A program made the translations under genes and the position numbers. Shown in pieces: positions 21,539 to 32,420 of a DNA stretch of 64,000 nucleotides. Numbering within the stretch: the stretch's first letter is position 1; every line of letters starts with the position of its first letter. Location: the NCBI GenBank assembly GCA_003971905.1, contig RSEE01000066.1, positions 333,583 through 397,582 of the forward strand, in the 5' to 3' direction. The DNA is from Moniliella sp. 'wahieum' (Eukaryota > Basidiomycota > Moniliellomycetes > Moniliellales > Moniliellaceae). A model generated the notes under the pieces. It made no database searches. It saw only the letters and a program-made list of their open reading frames with translations, and was not told the origin of the DNA.

Positions 21539-23459
21539 TCAATAAGCATACGCGTCCAATACATTGTCGTATGCCACGCTGGGGTGGGCAGGGCGGGCTG
21601 TGTCAGCGGTGTTGGTGGGAGCGCCGGCAGACACAGGAGTGCCAGCCGGATCTTCGACGACCCCCAGTAGCCTCCCTCGGCCACCGAGGCGCCAATGGGG
21701 TGGGGGGAGCGTACCGCTGCGCCCCGTCGCACCTGGCCCCAACTGGCCGGGAATCGTTCAAGCCGAGAGAGATGTGGGGGGCTCGGACGTGCCATGATGC
21801 GAGGCAAAGAAGGTTGGATCGGTATGCATGCCAGCGTACGCCTGCCCGTCCAACGGAGGGCTGCCGGGCAGACTGGCAACCGGACTGTGCTCTGACGACT
21901 CGAACGCCTTGCCGACCGAGCCGAGCGGCGAAGCGTGGTCGTGGGATTGGGACGACGGGGTAGACCGGTCCTGGTCCGACACGGGGGCCAGGTCGTGCGC
22001 ATAGCCCGCACCGTACACGGTCGGTTAAAGCTATAGTCCTCCGCGCCAGTCTGGTCCGAACGACGGTTGGCGGTAGCGTCCCCGCCTTGCTCCTCCCGTG
22101 CGCCCGGTGTAGCATCATCAGATTCGCCGTAAGGCACCCCCACACGGTCCAGGTGCGCATACGGGTCGGCTGTGCGGATCATTTCGTCCTGGGCATACGC
22201 AGGGGTCGGGGCAGTAGGATATACGTATCCACCCGCCGGGACGACTGCCGCAGCTTCGGCCGGATAGTCTGGATGGAAGGGGGGCATGACAAAGCCAGAG
22301 GGAGCATGGGCATCCGCCATTTCGGCCGGATGGGTATCCAGCAGATCGTCTTCGTCAAATCCGTCGGCAAGGAGGAACGGTGGGGATCCTTGTCAAACAG
22401 CATGGGTTCTTCTCGTGGCCGTGAAAAGCACTTGCGCCACAACAGATACAGCACGAGCAGCAGGGCCACTGCCCCACACACACCGCCAACTGCCGCACCA
22501 ACAATCCCGCCCGTCGACAGAGAATTGTGGTGAGAAGATGCCATATTGTGTTGGTGGGCGCCGTTGGGGCTGGCCGTTGCCCGAGCGGTGTCGGTAAGTG
22601 TTTGCTGCGACAGCATGGGCGCGGAGAAACTGGCCAGGGGGCCTGCAGTGATGTGAGTGTTAACGGAGGCGACAGGCGACAGGTTGGCCATGCTGGTAGT
22701 GGTGGCGGCTTGCTGTGTCGGTTGAGCCACGGCGTAAGAGTGGACGTAGGCGTGGACGTAGAGGATGATGGGCTGGCGGAGGAGACACTGAACTGGCCAG
22801 AGGAGCTTGACAGCCAAGACGAGTACGCACTTGACGAGCCTACGGAGCCGGATGAGGAGGAGCCCAAGACGAGGAGACGGAGGACCAGGAGGAACTCGTA
22901 GGAGACGAGCTGCTGTACGTTGATGACGTGCTAGAGCTTCTGTACGAGTCGCTTGACATGGTGGATGAGCCAGAAGAGTAGCCGCTACTGGAACGATGGC
23001 TGTACGGGTTGGATGAGGAAGAGTCTTGAACGAAGGAGGAGGCTGAACTATAGGAGTCAGATAGACGGCGGAGCTGCCGTAGGAGGAGCTGCCGTCGTAG
23101 CTTTTGGAGTTGGAGTTGGAGTTGGAGTTGGAGCCAGAGCCAGGGCCAGAGCCAGCGGACGACGCAGCAGAGGCGGAGGCATGGGACGAGCGAGATGGAG
23201 ACGCACTGGGGGTGCGACTGTCGTTTACGCTGCCATCTCCGTTGTTGGGGCCGTTGTTGGGGCCGTTGTTGTGGTGGGTGGAGGCGCCGTCGGGGCCAGA
23301 AGCAGAGCTAGCTGATGCGTCGTTGTCGTAGCCATCGCCATAGGCAGAAGAGAAGGTGTTGGAGTGGTGTTCGTTGGCGGCGCGTGCTAGGTGGGCGGGA
23401 CGGGAAGAAGCAAACGCGTGGTGGCGGCGTGCAGCGTGGAGGGTGGGATGCACGGTCAT
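21539..23459 (-). CDS. Ser/Asn/Gly-rich single-pass membrane protein B (mucin-like, sensor-type)
   Basis: The ATG at 23459 (MTVHPTLHAARRHHAF) starts an ectodomain rich in Asn, Ser and Gly, including NNGPNNGPNNGDG and an alternating GSNSNSNSNSNS tract encoded by GGAGTT repeats (23103-23137). After a Ser/Thr/Ala stretch comes a single membrane helix (about 22510-22440): GGIVGAAVGGVCGAVALLLV then LYLLWRKCFSR. The cytosolic tail (about 22320-21539) is Pro/Tyr/Asp-rich (FVMPPFHPDYPAEAAAVVPA) and ends in HPSVAYDNVLDAYAY. Architecture, Gly-zipper membrane helix and acidic/aromatic tail match proteins A and C, and the N-terminus resembles that of protein C, so the three are probable paralogues. No N-terminal signal peptide is evident. 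The frame changes near 23030, 22880, 22335, 22020 and 21740. Confidence 0.5.
23103..23137. repeat. GGAGTT hexamer repeat coding for alternating Ser-Asn
   Basis: Five GGAGTT-type units followed by GGAGCCAGAGCCAGG. On the minus strand this encodes an alternating Asn/Ser run in the ectodomain of membrane protein B, so it is a likely site of repeat-length variation. Confidence 0.65.
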
Positions 23460-24497
23460 GGCAGCACGCGTGCGGGCGGCAGGGCCAGCCTGGTGGGAAG
23501 GAGGGCGGGAAAAAAGAGTGTGGGGGATGGAGAGGTGCGGGGCGTGGGTGGGATTGGTGGTGGGGAGCTGAGAGCTGTGAGCGCTGAGCGTTGGCCAGGC
23601 GCGCGCTGAGGGGATGGGTGCGTGAGAGAGCGACCGAGTGAAGTTATTGTGAGAAGTGACTAGTGACTTGGGCAGGCCTACAGACTTGGTGACTTGAAGC
23701 CCGTCGCTAGTCACTAGTCACTCCAAGGAAGCATGGGGCCTGGGGCGTGAGCAACTGCAATTGAAAGTTGAAGGCGATGGAGGAACAATGGATGAGAGTG
23801 CTCCCGTGCCCTGTGCCGGGCAGTGCTATGCTGTGCTATGCAGTGCTGCGCATTGGGCTGCGCTGCTCGGTGCCGCTCTGCGTTGCTGTGCGTTGCTCTG
23901 CGATCGAGAAAGACGGGCGGCGGGCGTGGCGCGAGTCTACCTGCCGACTGGGATCTGCAATGCATGCGTCCGCACGGGGGAGCTGTCGCGCAATAGGGCC
24001 ACCGACTCGGCTCTGGCCCAGCCGAGCAGACGCGATGTGCTCGGACCCAACAGCACCAACCACCAACCAGGTGCTGTGTCGTGCTGCAGACGGCGGCGAG
24101 CCCGTGTGTGTCGATCATCATGCATCAACCATCGAACTCTTCAATTCAATCATGCACCAGCCGGCGGGGTTTGCAATCCTGCACCTGCTCGCTCGCCTCG
24201 TCCAAACGTTGGGCCATCGGCATGCGGTGCGTGTAGATGCGTTACGTAACAACCCATCGTTTTCAAAGTTGAATGCGGGCAGGGCACTCGCAACTAGCAA
24301 CGCGCAACGCCCGATTGAACGCACAGGGAAGGGACGCGTGCTTGCAATATTAACACCTCGGACGTCGGAGATGCCGCGTCGCGTCATGTGGCCCCGCTGC
24401 AGGCCATCCGCGACGCGCCGCTTATGACGTTGCGCCTACTGGCCTCCTTCCCATCCGCCTCCTCCTCGCCACCACGACGGGCGCAGTGTGGGCAGGC
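23460..24497. other. divergent intergenic region between membrane protein B and the next gene
   Basis: A bidirectional promoter region. It contains the GTCACTAGTCAC elements, a low-complexity stretch of TGCTATGC, TGCGCTGC and TGCGTTGC units at 23820-23900, AAGTTGAA at 23758-23776 and 24262-24276, and a CATCATGCATCA copy at 24112-24130. No gene recognised. Confidence 0.4.
23653..23723. promoter_or_regulatory. two GTGACTAGTGAC / GTCACTAGTCAC elements
   Basis: GAAGTGACTAGTGACTTGG (23653-23671) and CTAGTCACTAGTCACTCC (23706-23723) lie 195-265 bp upstream of the start of membrane protein B. They match the element between VTC1 and IWR1 at 3668-3683. Confidence 0.4.
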
Positions 24498-27445
24498 ATG
24501 GCGTCGGTGTCTTCCTCTCACGTGGCGCTTGGGCGTGTGCTTGGCGTCCCAAACGGCAGCTCCCACTCCAGCCCCAGCTCCGACGCTGTCCACTCGGCCG
24601 CCGTCGCAATCCGCAGCACCAAAGACGGCTCTTCTGACTCGCCAAATGGCCCCCGCCTCGTCCTCCTTCGCGGGCCCTACAGCACCTCCCCCACATACAT
24701 CACCGCCATCCCCAGCACTCTTGCCCAGCTCGAGCACAAGGCTGCTCGTCTCTTCCGTCCCCCACCCACAGCTGCAGCCGCGCCTCCCGACCATCAGCTC
24801 CGTGTCCGCATCCTGCTCGGGGACCATGGCCAAGCCCAGCTATGTCCCGATGCACTGCCCGCACTCCGCCACCGCGAACTTCTCATTGCGCGTTTTTTCT
24901 TTGCCCCCTCTCCATCTGCCCCGGTCTCCCTTGCAGACCACCGCCGTGCCGCTCGCCGTGTCCGTTTTGCTCCTCTGCCCCCCTCCCCATCCGACCAGCG
25001 TCGTCCAACCCCATCCACCGCAGTAGCCAAGCAAACCCAATCCACCATGTCTCTTGAGGGACAAGACACCTCCTCTTCTTCCCTCTTACGTGCAGGCCCG
25101 TCCAGGTCGGCTTCTTCTAGCCTCTTCTGTCCGCAACGACACTCCAACTCACAGTCCCCTACCCTCGGCCCAACAACTCGACCACACGGTCCTCGCCCCT
25201 CCCACCCTGTCACCCCCACCCCTCCACTCCCACCCACACCAAACCAAGCGCCCAGGCGCCACGGGCCGCTTCATTCGCTGCCCTTCTCTATGCCTCAGCC
25301 GTGTCTCCGCCCGAACATGGCAGTACTGTTCTGGCCTGTTCTCCCCAGTCCACGCCCACGCCCACCATACCGACCGCACTGGGCTCGTCTCTTGATCCGC
25401 CGCAAGAGACGCTTTTCTATGCCAAGGGGTCGATGGGGCCACTTTCCTCACCTTCCCACAACGCCGGGGCGCCAGAGCAAACGGAGAGTGGAATTCGTCC
25501 CCCTTTTGCCGAGGCAAAGCCCGTTGCGTTGGACCAGGGGTGCCCTTCCCCACCCGTTCCCGTTATTCCTTCCTGTGCGAATGACGCTGGTACATGCGCC
25601 CAAGCCGCGTCACCTCCGGTTGCACCAGTGGAGTCTACAGTGCCCCTGCCTCTAACGACTCCGTGCCTCGGCCCTCCTCGCCAAGTCACTCCTTCCTCAT
25701 GTGCGCCGATCGAGCCTTGCCTCGCACTTGCAGAGGCAGACGCAGAGGGGTTGCTATCTCCTTCCGGATTGTCCGAGGAGGCAATTGGGAAGGCAGGGTC
25801 GATGCGAGCACTCGTGGATCAGGAGTCCCCCAGTCACCAGACCGTGCACCTCCCCACGCCCCCGCGCACCGGGTGACCCCTCGACCTCCCCGCTCGCCGA
25901 CGGGTGAGATGGAGCTGGCCTCATCCGACACGGTCGTAGACGAGGAAGAAGTGGGTGCCAAAGAGGCACACCAGGGTTTGGCTCTGTCGCTCGCCGGTGC
26001 ACATTCTCATCTTACTTCTGAGGTGTGGTCTCCCGAAACGCCGGTGTGCAAGTTCCTTCTCGGCCCACCCCGTTTCCATCTACGTCCGGGCCGGCCATTC
26101 AAGCTGACGGCTTCTGCGCCCCCCGTGCATTCGGGGCCACAAGGTTCATCGTCCTCGTTGGCCGCACTGCCCCGCGGGACAGAGGCGAAGAATGCCCTGC
26201 CGTCGCTGCCGTCGTCCCCTTCTTCGCCCCTCTCCTCGCCTTCTTTGCCGCCACGGGTTCATGCTACGCGCTGTGCCATCCCTGCTTCGGACACGCTGCT
26301 CTCTTTCGTTTCGTCGGACGAGGAGGAATTGACGCCCATGCTAGAGATGTCAGATCGTCTGCGCGTGCGCATGCCACGATCTCCTTCGCCCACGCACACT
26401 TCTGCCTACCCAATCCAGTTCTGCCCGGGCCACACCATCACGCCCCCAAGACACAGAAAAAGTGCACCCGGAAGAAGAGCAATGCTGTCCAACGCCATCC
26501 TCCTCTCACCCCACCATCCGTCTCGCGCAGGCGATCCACTCTTCACGACACAACGAAATCAGCCTCTCGTTCCTCCTGGCTGCCTACACCGTCTTCACGC
26601 AAACGCCGTTCTGCGCCGATTCTGAGCGGGACTTGCTGTCCCCTCCGGAGTCCAAGCGCGCACGGCGCTGGCCCCGGGTTACTACCAGGCTGATGCGCTT
26701 GGGAAAAAAGGCGCCAGACCTGTCTCCGCTATCGCCTTCCCCGTCGCCTTCCCCGTCGCCTTTGCCTCCCACCTGGGCGGAAGCAGTCGAGAGCGAGGAA
26801 GATGTGCAGCAATTTCGTCCCTTGCTCTTAACGCCCCGCACGTTTTGCCTTACCTCGCCCTCGGTTCAGTCCGGCCCGCGCTCCTCGCCTTCGGATCGGC
26901 CCCTCGAGTCTCTCTCGTCGCCTGCTTCGTCCGTCCGGCCAGCCACGATTGACGCTACCTTCCAACCGGCCTGGCGCTTGCTCAACGCCGTTCTCGCCCA
27001 CCCTGCCGCCCAATCCTTCCAACACTCTTACCCCGCTTGGGCGGATGCGCCACCCGAGTGTCCTCCAGGTACGTTTCCTTGTGCCTTTGCCGTTGGCTTT
27101 AGTGCCCGGTGAGCGTGTGCTGGTATTGACGCGATTGTCTCTGGGGTGCCCTGGGCAGACCTTCCCTCGATCCAGGCCAAACTGCAATCGGTCCACCGAG
27201 CCCACCTCGGCACGACCGATCGGGATGCGCCAGAGCAGACTGACGCGACCCCCGACTCGCCTTGCCCTTTGGATCTGGTCGCCGGCGACCTCGCCGCGCT
27301 CTGCTGCCATGCGCACCTTAGCTCCTCCTCGTACTCGCCCCGTTTTGCCCACGCGCGTACGTTGGGCACCTTTGCCCGCCGGTACGCTGCCCAGTTGCGC
27401 ACCAACCCTGCTGCGCCCGCGCCGTTCCCCATTGGGTCCAGGTGA
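24498..27445 (+). CDS. large disordered protein with a possible degenerate C-terminal bromodomain
   Basis: From the ATG at 24498 (MASVSSSHVALGRVLGVPNG) the first 150 residues look folded, with alternating hydrophobic segments LVLLRGPYSTSPTYI, LEHKAARLF, LRVRILLGDHGQ and LRHRELLIARFFF. These suggest a small ubiquitin- or PB1-like module, unproven. A long Ser/Pro-rich middle (about 24900-26600) has several frame changes (near 25290, 25870, 26460). A C-terminal segment has WRLLNAVLAHPAAQSF, then after a 90-nt intron (27069-27158) DLPSIQAKL, DLVAGDLAALCCHA and ARTLGTFARRYAAQL. Their order and spacing resemble bromodomain helices (HPxAxxF, DLxxIxxKL, DxxLxxxNA), but the conserved PxDY and final Asn are not evident. 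If correct, it is a chromatin-associated protein. Otherwise it is an unassigned hypothetical. Confidence 0.45.
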
Positions 27446-28914
27446 CCGGTGGCCTAGCTCACCTCTCCCGCCCCCCCGCGGCGTCCCGTCGCCTTGCGCG
27501 TCTACGCCACTGAAGTGTCACGTCTATGTACCTTGCACCTCGTACGTCCCGCTCGGCCTGCGCCCGTGTCCCAGCTACAGACACCCGGCGTTGGGACCGT
27601 TGCGCTGGCCTGCCCCCCACCCCAAGTCGGGGTGCCGCCGCGTTGGTCGTGCTTTAATTTATGTCGGTCATCATGCGCCGTGTGGCATGGGGCAGGGGGC
27701 AGGGGGCAGGGGGCATGTCAGAGCCTCCTTCTTTGCTCCCCTCGAACGTTTGGCAGGACCGCAGATGCAGATAGACTGATGGCCGGCATCCCAGGTTGGA
27801 TGAAAGCGCAGCGCAGCCGGAGACGATTCGGGTACAGTTGAGGCTTCAAGTTGAAGGTGGAAGCGTCCGCAGTGGGCGGGCCAGCGCAAGGGTGGCACGT
27901 TGCAACCATGTCACTTGCCAGAGCGCGGCGCGCATCCGCTCGGTTGGTGGCCCACTCGTCAACCGGCTGTCGAAGGTCTCTCGCGCCGCCAGCTCGTCCA
28001 GCTCAAGTTGAGCCCAAGCTCCAGCTTCATTACGCGCTAAGGTTCTTGTGCTCATCACAGATAAGGTAGCACGGTTAAACGTTACCGTTATTCCCATCGT
28101 CTTATATCAAAGCCTAGTAGCCAGTTGTCCTGCTCATCGCCCACCAACGAACCCACTTCTTCAGCCCGCAACCAACGATGTCTGTTCCGCCGCTTGTTGT
28201 CCGCCATGCCTCCCACACCGGTTGCGTCCAAGGCACATCACAGTACCGACAGAGAAGCCGCAGCGAGCGCGTCCAAAACGACCGCTGCGAAGAAGACACG
28301 TCCACGTCGCCCGTTCGTACAGCAACATGTCTCCATTTCGTCGAGGAGATGCAGAGGGCAGGGCAGCCCGGGGTAGTGACTTTGCTTCATTGTGTAGCGT
28401 GACGCGTCCTGAGGCATTTCTCGCCGCAGCCGAGCGCAAGGCGCGATGGGGTGCTGAGGTAAGGCGCGCGTGGGAGGCACCGCGGGCGGTGGAATGCACG
28501 GGGGATGCATGGTGGCGCAGCAGCTGCGGGCTAGGGTTGGCGCTGGGCGCCTGCGCTTGTCGGGCCCTGGCACAGCGCGAGGCAGGACGCGCATTCAGGG
28601 GCCGAGCGGCACCGCGCCAGTGTGCGTTGCTCTCGTTGGTGCGGCGCCACACGGGCGCTGTGCTGAGCGGCCCAGCGGATCACGTGGCCGCCAGGGTTGC
28701 ATGCGCCACGGCCGCCTCTCCTGCCGCCTGCTTTCACATCCGCTTTCCGCTTTGCACCCCCTGCCACCATCGCCACCCCCGTCGCCACCGCCATCGCCAC
28801 CGCCACCGCCGCTGCCATCGCTGTCTCCCCCTAGCAGGACGCGCATTCACCCACCCACCCCCTCCCCAGTACCCCCCTTGCCCCTTCCCCCTCCCCCTCC
28901 CCTACCCCTGCGCC
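27446..28914. other. intergenic region upstream of kinesin-1
   Basis: No gene I can firmly support. It contains a G-rich repeat at 27689-27713, a TTCAAGTTGAAGG element at 27843-27855, and a small Lys/Ala-rich ORF at 28206-28376 (MPPTPVASKAHHSTDREAAA) preceded by a good acceptor-like TTCTTCAG. That ORF might be an exon but has no recognisable family. The last 150 bp (CCACCGCCACC and then C-rich pyrimidine tracts) are the presumptive kinesin 5' UTR. Confidence 0.4.
27689..27713. repeat. GGGGCA repeat with G-quadruplex potential
   Basis: Four G-runs of four to five, separated by CA. This fits the general G-quadruplex pattern on the plus strand. Non-coding. Confidence 0.6.
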
Positions 28915-31900
28915 ATGTCGGGCAACGTCAAAGTCGTTGCGCGCTTTCGCCCTCCCAACTCGCTCGAGATGCGGGAGGGCGGAGACATTGTGGTCGACTT
29001 TAGCGCAATCAACCCAACCGACCCAGGCGAGCATACAATCAAGCTTCTTGGCTCCACCAACTCAGACGCTCTCAATGGCTTTACCTTTGACCGTATCTTC
29101 CCCATGGGCACCCCCCAACGCGATGTGTTTGAGTTTGGCATTCGCGACACCGTCGATGGTATGCTCCCCTCTCCTTCCTTGGTGAATATTGGCGCCAGCG
29201 TAACTGACTCGCTTCTCCAGACGTGGTCAATGGCTACAACGGCACCATCTTTGCCTACGGCCAAACGGGCTCGGGCAAGACATTCACCATGATGGGGTCC
29301 GACATTGATGATGAAAACACAAAGGGAATCATCCCCCGCATTACTGAGCAGATCTTTGAGTCGATCATGGTCTCGCCCCCCAACCTGGAATACTTTGTCA
29401 AGGTGAGCTACATGGAGATCTACATGGAGAAGATCCGCGACCTGCTGCAACCGCAGAACGACAACCTCCAAATCCACGAGGACAAGGCACGTGGGGTGTA
29501 TGTCAAGGGATTGACGGACGTGTATGTTGGATCGACGGGTGAGGTGTATGAAATTATGCGGCAAGGAAGCTCGGCCCGCGTCGTGTCCTACACCAATATG
29601 AACGCCGAATCCTCTCGCTCCCATTCCATCTTTGTCATTAGCATCCAGCAGCGCAACACCGAAACGGGCAGCTCCAAGACCGGAAATCTGTACCTGGTCG
29701 ATCTGGCCGGTAGCGAGAAGGTGGGAAAGACGGGCGCGAGTGGTCAAACATTGGAAGAAGCCAAGAAGATCAACAAGAGTTTAAGTGCGCTGGGCATGGT
29801 GATCAATGCCCTGACCGACGGCAAATCGGGGCACATTCCGTACCGTGATTCCAAGCTGACACGTATCCTGCAAGAATCGTTGGGTGGTAACTCGCGTACA
29901 ACGCTGATTGTCAACGCATCCCCTGCGCATTTAACCAGGAAGAGACGCTGTCGACGCTTCGGTTCGGTGTGCGTGCCAAGAACATTAAGAATAAGGCGCG
30001 TGTCAATGCGGAAATGTCGCCAGCCGAGCTGCGGCAGGCCCTCAAGAAGACCAAGGCGGAGGCAGACCGGTACAAGGCGTACATTGCTGCCCTTGAGGCC
30101 GAGATCAAGATCTGGCGTGCGGGGGGCAAGGTTGCCGAGGCGGATCGGGCGGATGCAACCAAGGTGGGCACCTCGGCCGCGGGCCACCAGGCCACCGGCA
30201 GCACTGCCTCCACAACCACCAGCAAGCTTTCTGCGCCCAGCAGCAAAGACTCTACCCGTCCCACCAGCCCAGCTGTGGAAGGGATTAAGGACCTTACCTC
30301 TCGCCCCGATACGCCAACGGTGGTTGGCCTCGACAAGGACGAACGCGACGAGTTCTTGCGTCGGGAGAACGAGTTGGCGGACCAGGTGACGGAGAAGGAA
30401 GCGGCGCTCAAGCTTGCCCAAAACCATCTGTCGGAGGTCCAAACCGAGCTTGCGTTCCTTCGTGAACAGGAAGAGACGTTCAACAAGGAGAACAAGGCGT
30501 TGGCCACAGAGATGAACGAGGTTAAACTTGAGCTGGAGCGGATTCGCTACGACAGCAAGGATTCGACCATCATGATGGACATGCTCAAAGAACAAAACGC
30601 CGAGTTGACGGTCGAGGTGGAGGAGCTGAAGAAGAATTTGGCTGCCGAGACGGCACAGACGGCCAAGGATGCGGCCCAAGAAGAGCGCAAGGAACGCAAG
30701 AAGCAAGAGAAGATGGCCAAGATGCTGGCCGACTTTAGCTCGGGCATCCTCACCGAGCGTGAGGAGCAAATCCGTGCCACCCTTCTCAAGCTTGAGACGA
30801 CGGCGGGAGCGTTGAGCAAGGAGGACATGGGCATGGTCCGTGAGCAGTTGCTCGAGTCGCAAACGCTGGTGCGGGAGCAACAGGAACTGCTGACGCAAGC
30901 ACAGGAGGAAAACGACTTGCTGCTCCAACGGCGGGAAGAGACCGAAGTGCGCCTGTCTGAGCTCGAAGCGGAATACGAAGAACTGATTCAACGCCAAGTG
31001 CGCGATGCCCAAGCGAACCAGCAGGGTGGCGATGTGGAAGCGCTGGTAGAGGATCTCAAGTCCAAGCTCGAGGTGCAGTATTCCAACAAGCGCCAAGCTC
31101 AAGCCGATGCGCTCACTGATCTGCAACACCAAGTCGACCTGAAAGCCAAGGAGATTGCCTCGCTTCGCACGGCGAACGAAGAGCTGAAGAATGGCAACGA
31201 AGAGCTGAAGCGCGCGTTTGCCATCACGGCAGCCGGTGTCGAGGGAGGCAAGAACCTTGCCGAGTCGGCGCGTGAGATGGAGCGGGTGCGCAAGACAATG
31301 GCCAACCAACTGGCCGAGTTTGATGTGATGAGAAGAACTTGATGCGCGATCTGCAAAACCGATGCGAGAAGGTGGTGGAACTGGAACTGTCGCTGGACGA
31401 GTCGAAGGAGCAGTACAACAATGTGTTGCGTTCCAGCAATGCGCGTACCCAACAAAAGAAGATGGCCTTCCTGGAGCGGCAGCTGGAGCAGTTGGTCGAT
31501 GCGCAACAGCAGCTCGTGGCCCAGAATGCGGCGCTCAAGACCGAGGTGTCGGTGGCGGAGCGCAAGTTGGTTGCGCGGCAAGAACACATCCGTGCACTCG
31601 AGGCATCCCTCACCGAGTCGCAAAACAAGCTGGCGGCGCAGAACCGGAGGTACGAGCAGCAAATGGAGGCGGTGCGGACCAAGCTGGCGCATGCGCGGGA
31701 GGCGCGCGCCATGGCGCCCACCAACCCGTATGGTCGGATCGCCAAGCCGCTGCGCGGCGGCGGCGGCGCTCCGCTGCCGGTCCAAGCAGGTGGAGCGGTG
31801 GCGGTGCCGCGCGTAGCGTCAATCAACCCGGCGCAAGCGCAGGCGCAGGCGCACCACCGCACAGGCTCGACCATGGGCTCGCCCTCGGCGTATGGCGAGG

Positions 31901-31986
31901 CGGGCTCGCTGCGTGCGCGGCCGGACGCGGGCAACTCGATCAAGAGCCGGTCGAATTGGTTCTTCTCGACGTCGAAGCAGGTGTGA
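28915..31986 (+). CDS. kinesin-1 heavy chain
   Basis: The motor domain starts [15 protein letters not shown] at the ATG at 28915. A 62-nt intron (29159-29220, TAACTGAC branch) separates VDG from [12 protein letters not shown]. It has the P-loop GQTGSGKT, switch [10 protein letters not shown], switch [12 protein letters not shown] and [15 protein letters not shown]. Neck and coiled-coil follow from about 30000 ([16 protein letters not shown], then long heptads). The second stalk contains [19 protein letters not shown] and [17 protein letters not shown], conserved in fungal kinesin-1. The tail carries the autoinhibitory [10 protein letters not shown] motif (about 31736). Kinesin-1 moves toward microtubule plus ends and carries vesicles and other motors in hyphae. 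Two one-base losses are clear: near 29928 (between NASPA and FNQEETL) and near 31333 (DVM to RDLQ, one A missing). Length is about 1000 residues, normal for the family. Confidence 0.93.
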
Positions 31987-32420
31987 GGGCGGGCCTGCTG
32001 CTGCGTCGCAGGCGCCGGCTGTGTTGGACGAGGCGGAGGAGGCGGAGGAGTGAGATTGACATGCCATAGCAGCGCCATGCGATCATCCCACGGTGGCCCC
32101 AGGCGTGTGGCGCAGTAGCTGAAATTTCAGGTGGGGGTGTGGGGGGCGGGCACTAGGCCGCAGGGAGATATATGTGCGCTGCATGGAGGACGTAGGACGC
32201 ATGGCCCAGACGCCTGGCTGGCGGCGTGGCTGTGTGCCTGTGTGGCTGGTGGCTGCTGATGCGCAATGCTTCATGCGCTGCTGGGTTCCCACTGCCGCTC
32301 TCAGATCTCAGCTCTCACTCTCAGCGCGCACGCCGCACCGCTCTCTGGCCCCCTCCCTCTGCCTCTGCCTCTGCCTCTGCCTCTGCCTCCGCCTCCGCCT
32401 GCCCGCCGGCGCACATGCCC
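31987..32420. other. intergenic region downstream of kinesin-1
   Basis: Contains the kinesin 3' UTR and, at its right end, a CTCTGC/CTCCGC hexamer microsatellite (about 32353-32400). No gene recognised. Confidence 0.45.

Noticed and set aside
23820-24121. His/Ala-rich minus-strand ORF over TGCTATGC/TGCGTTGC repeats
   Set aside because: It is a translation of low-complexity promoter DNA. All frames stay open because of the repeat.
28206-28376. Lys/Ala-rich short ORF (MPPTPVASKAHHSTDREAAA) that looked like a histone H1 tail
   Set aside because: Composition alone is not enough. No globular winged-helix domain follows in any frame and the ORF ends after 56 codons.
29900-31340. programmed ribosomal frameshifting in kinesin-1
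   Set aside because: The two frame changes occur at unrelated sequences without slippery heptamers or pseudoknots, and the same kind of change is found in almost every neighbouring gene, so sequence error is simpler.
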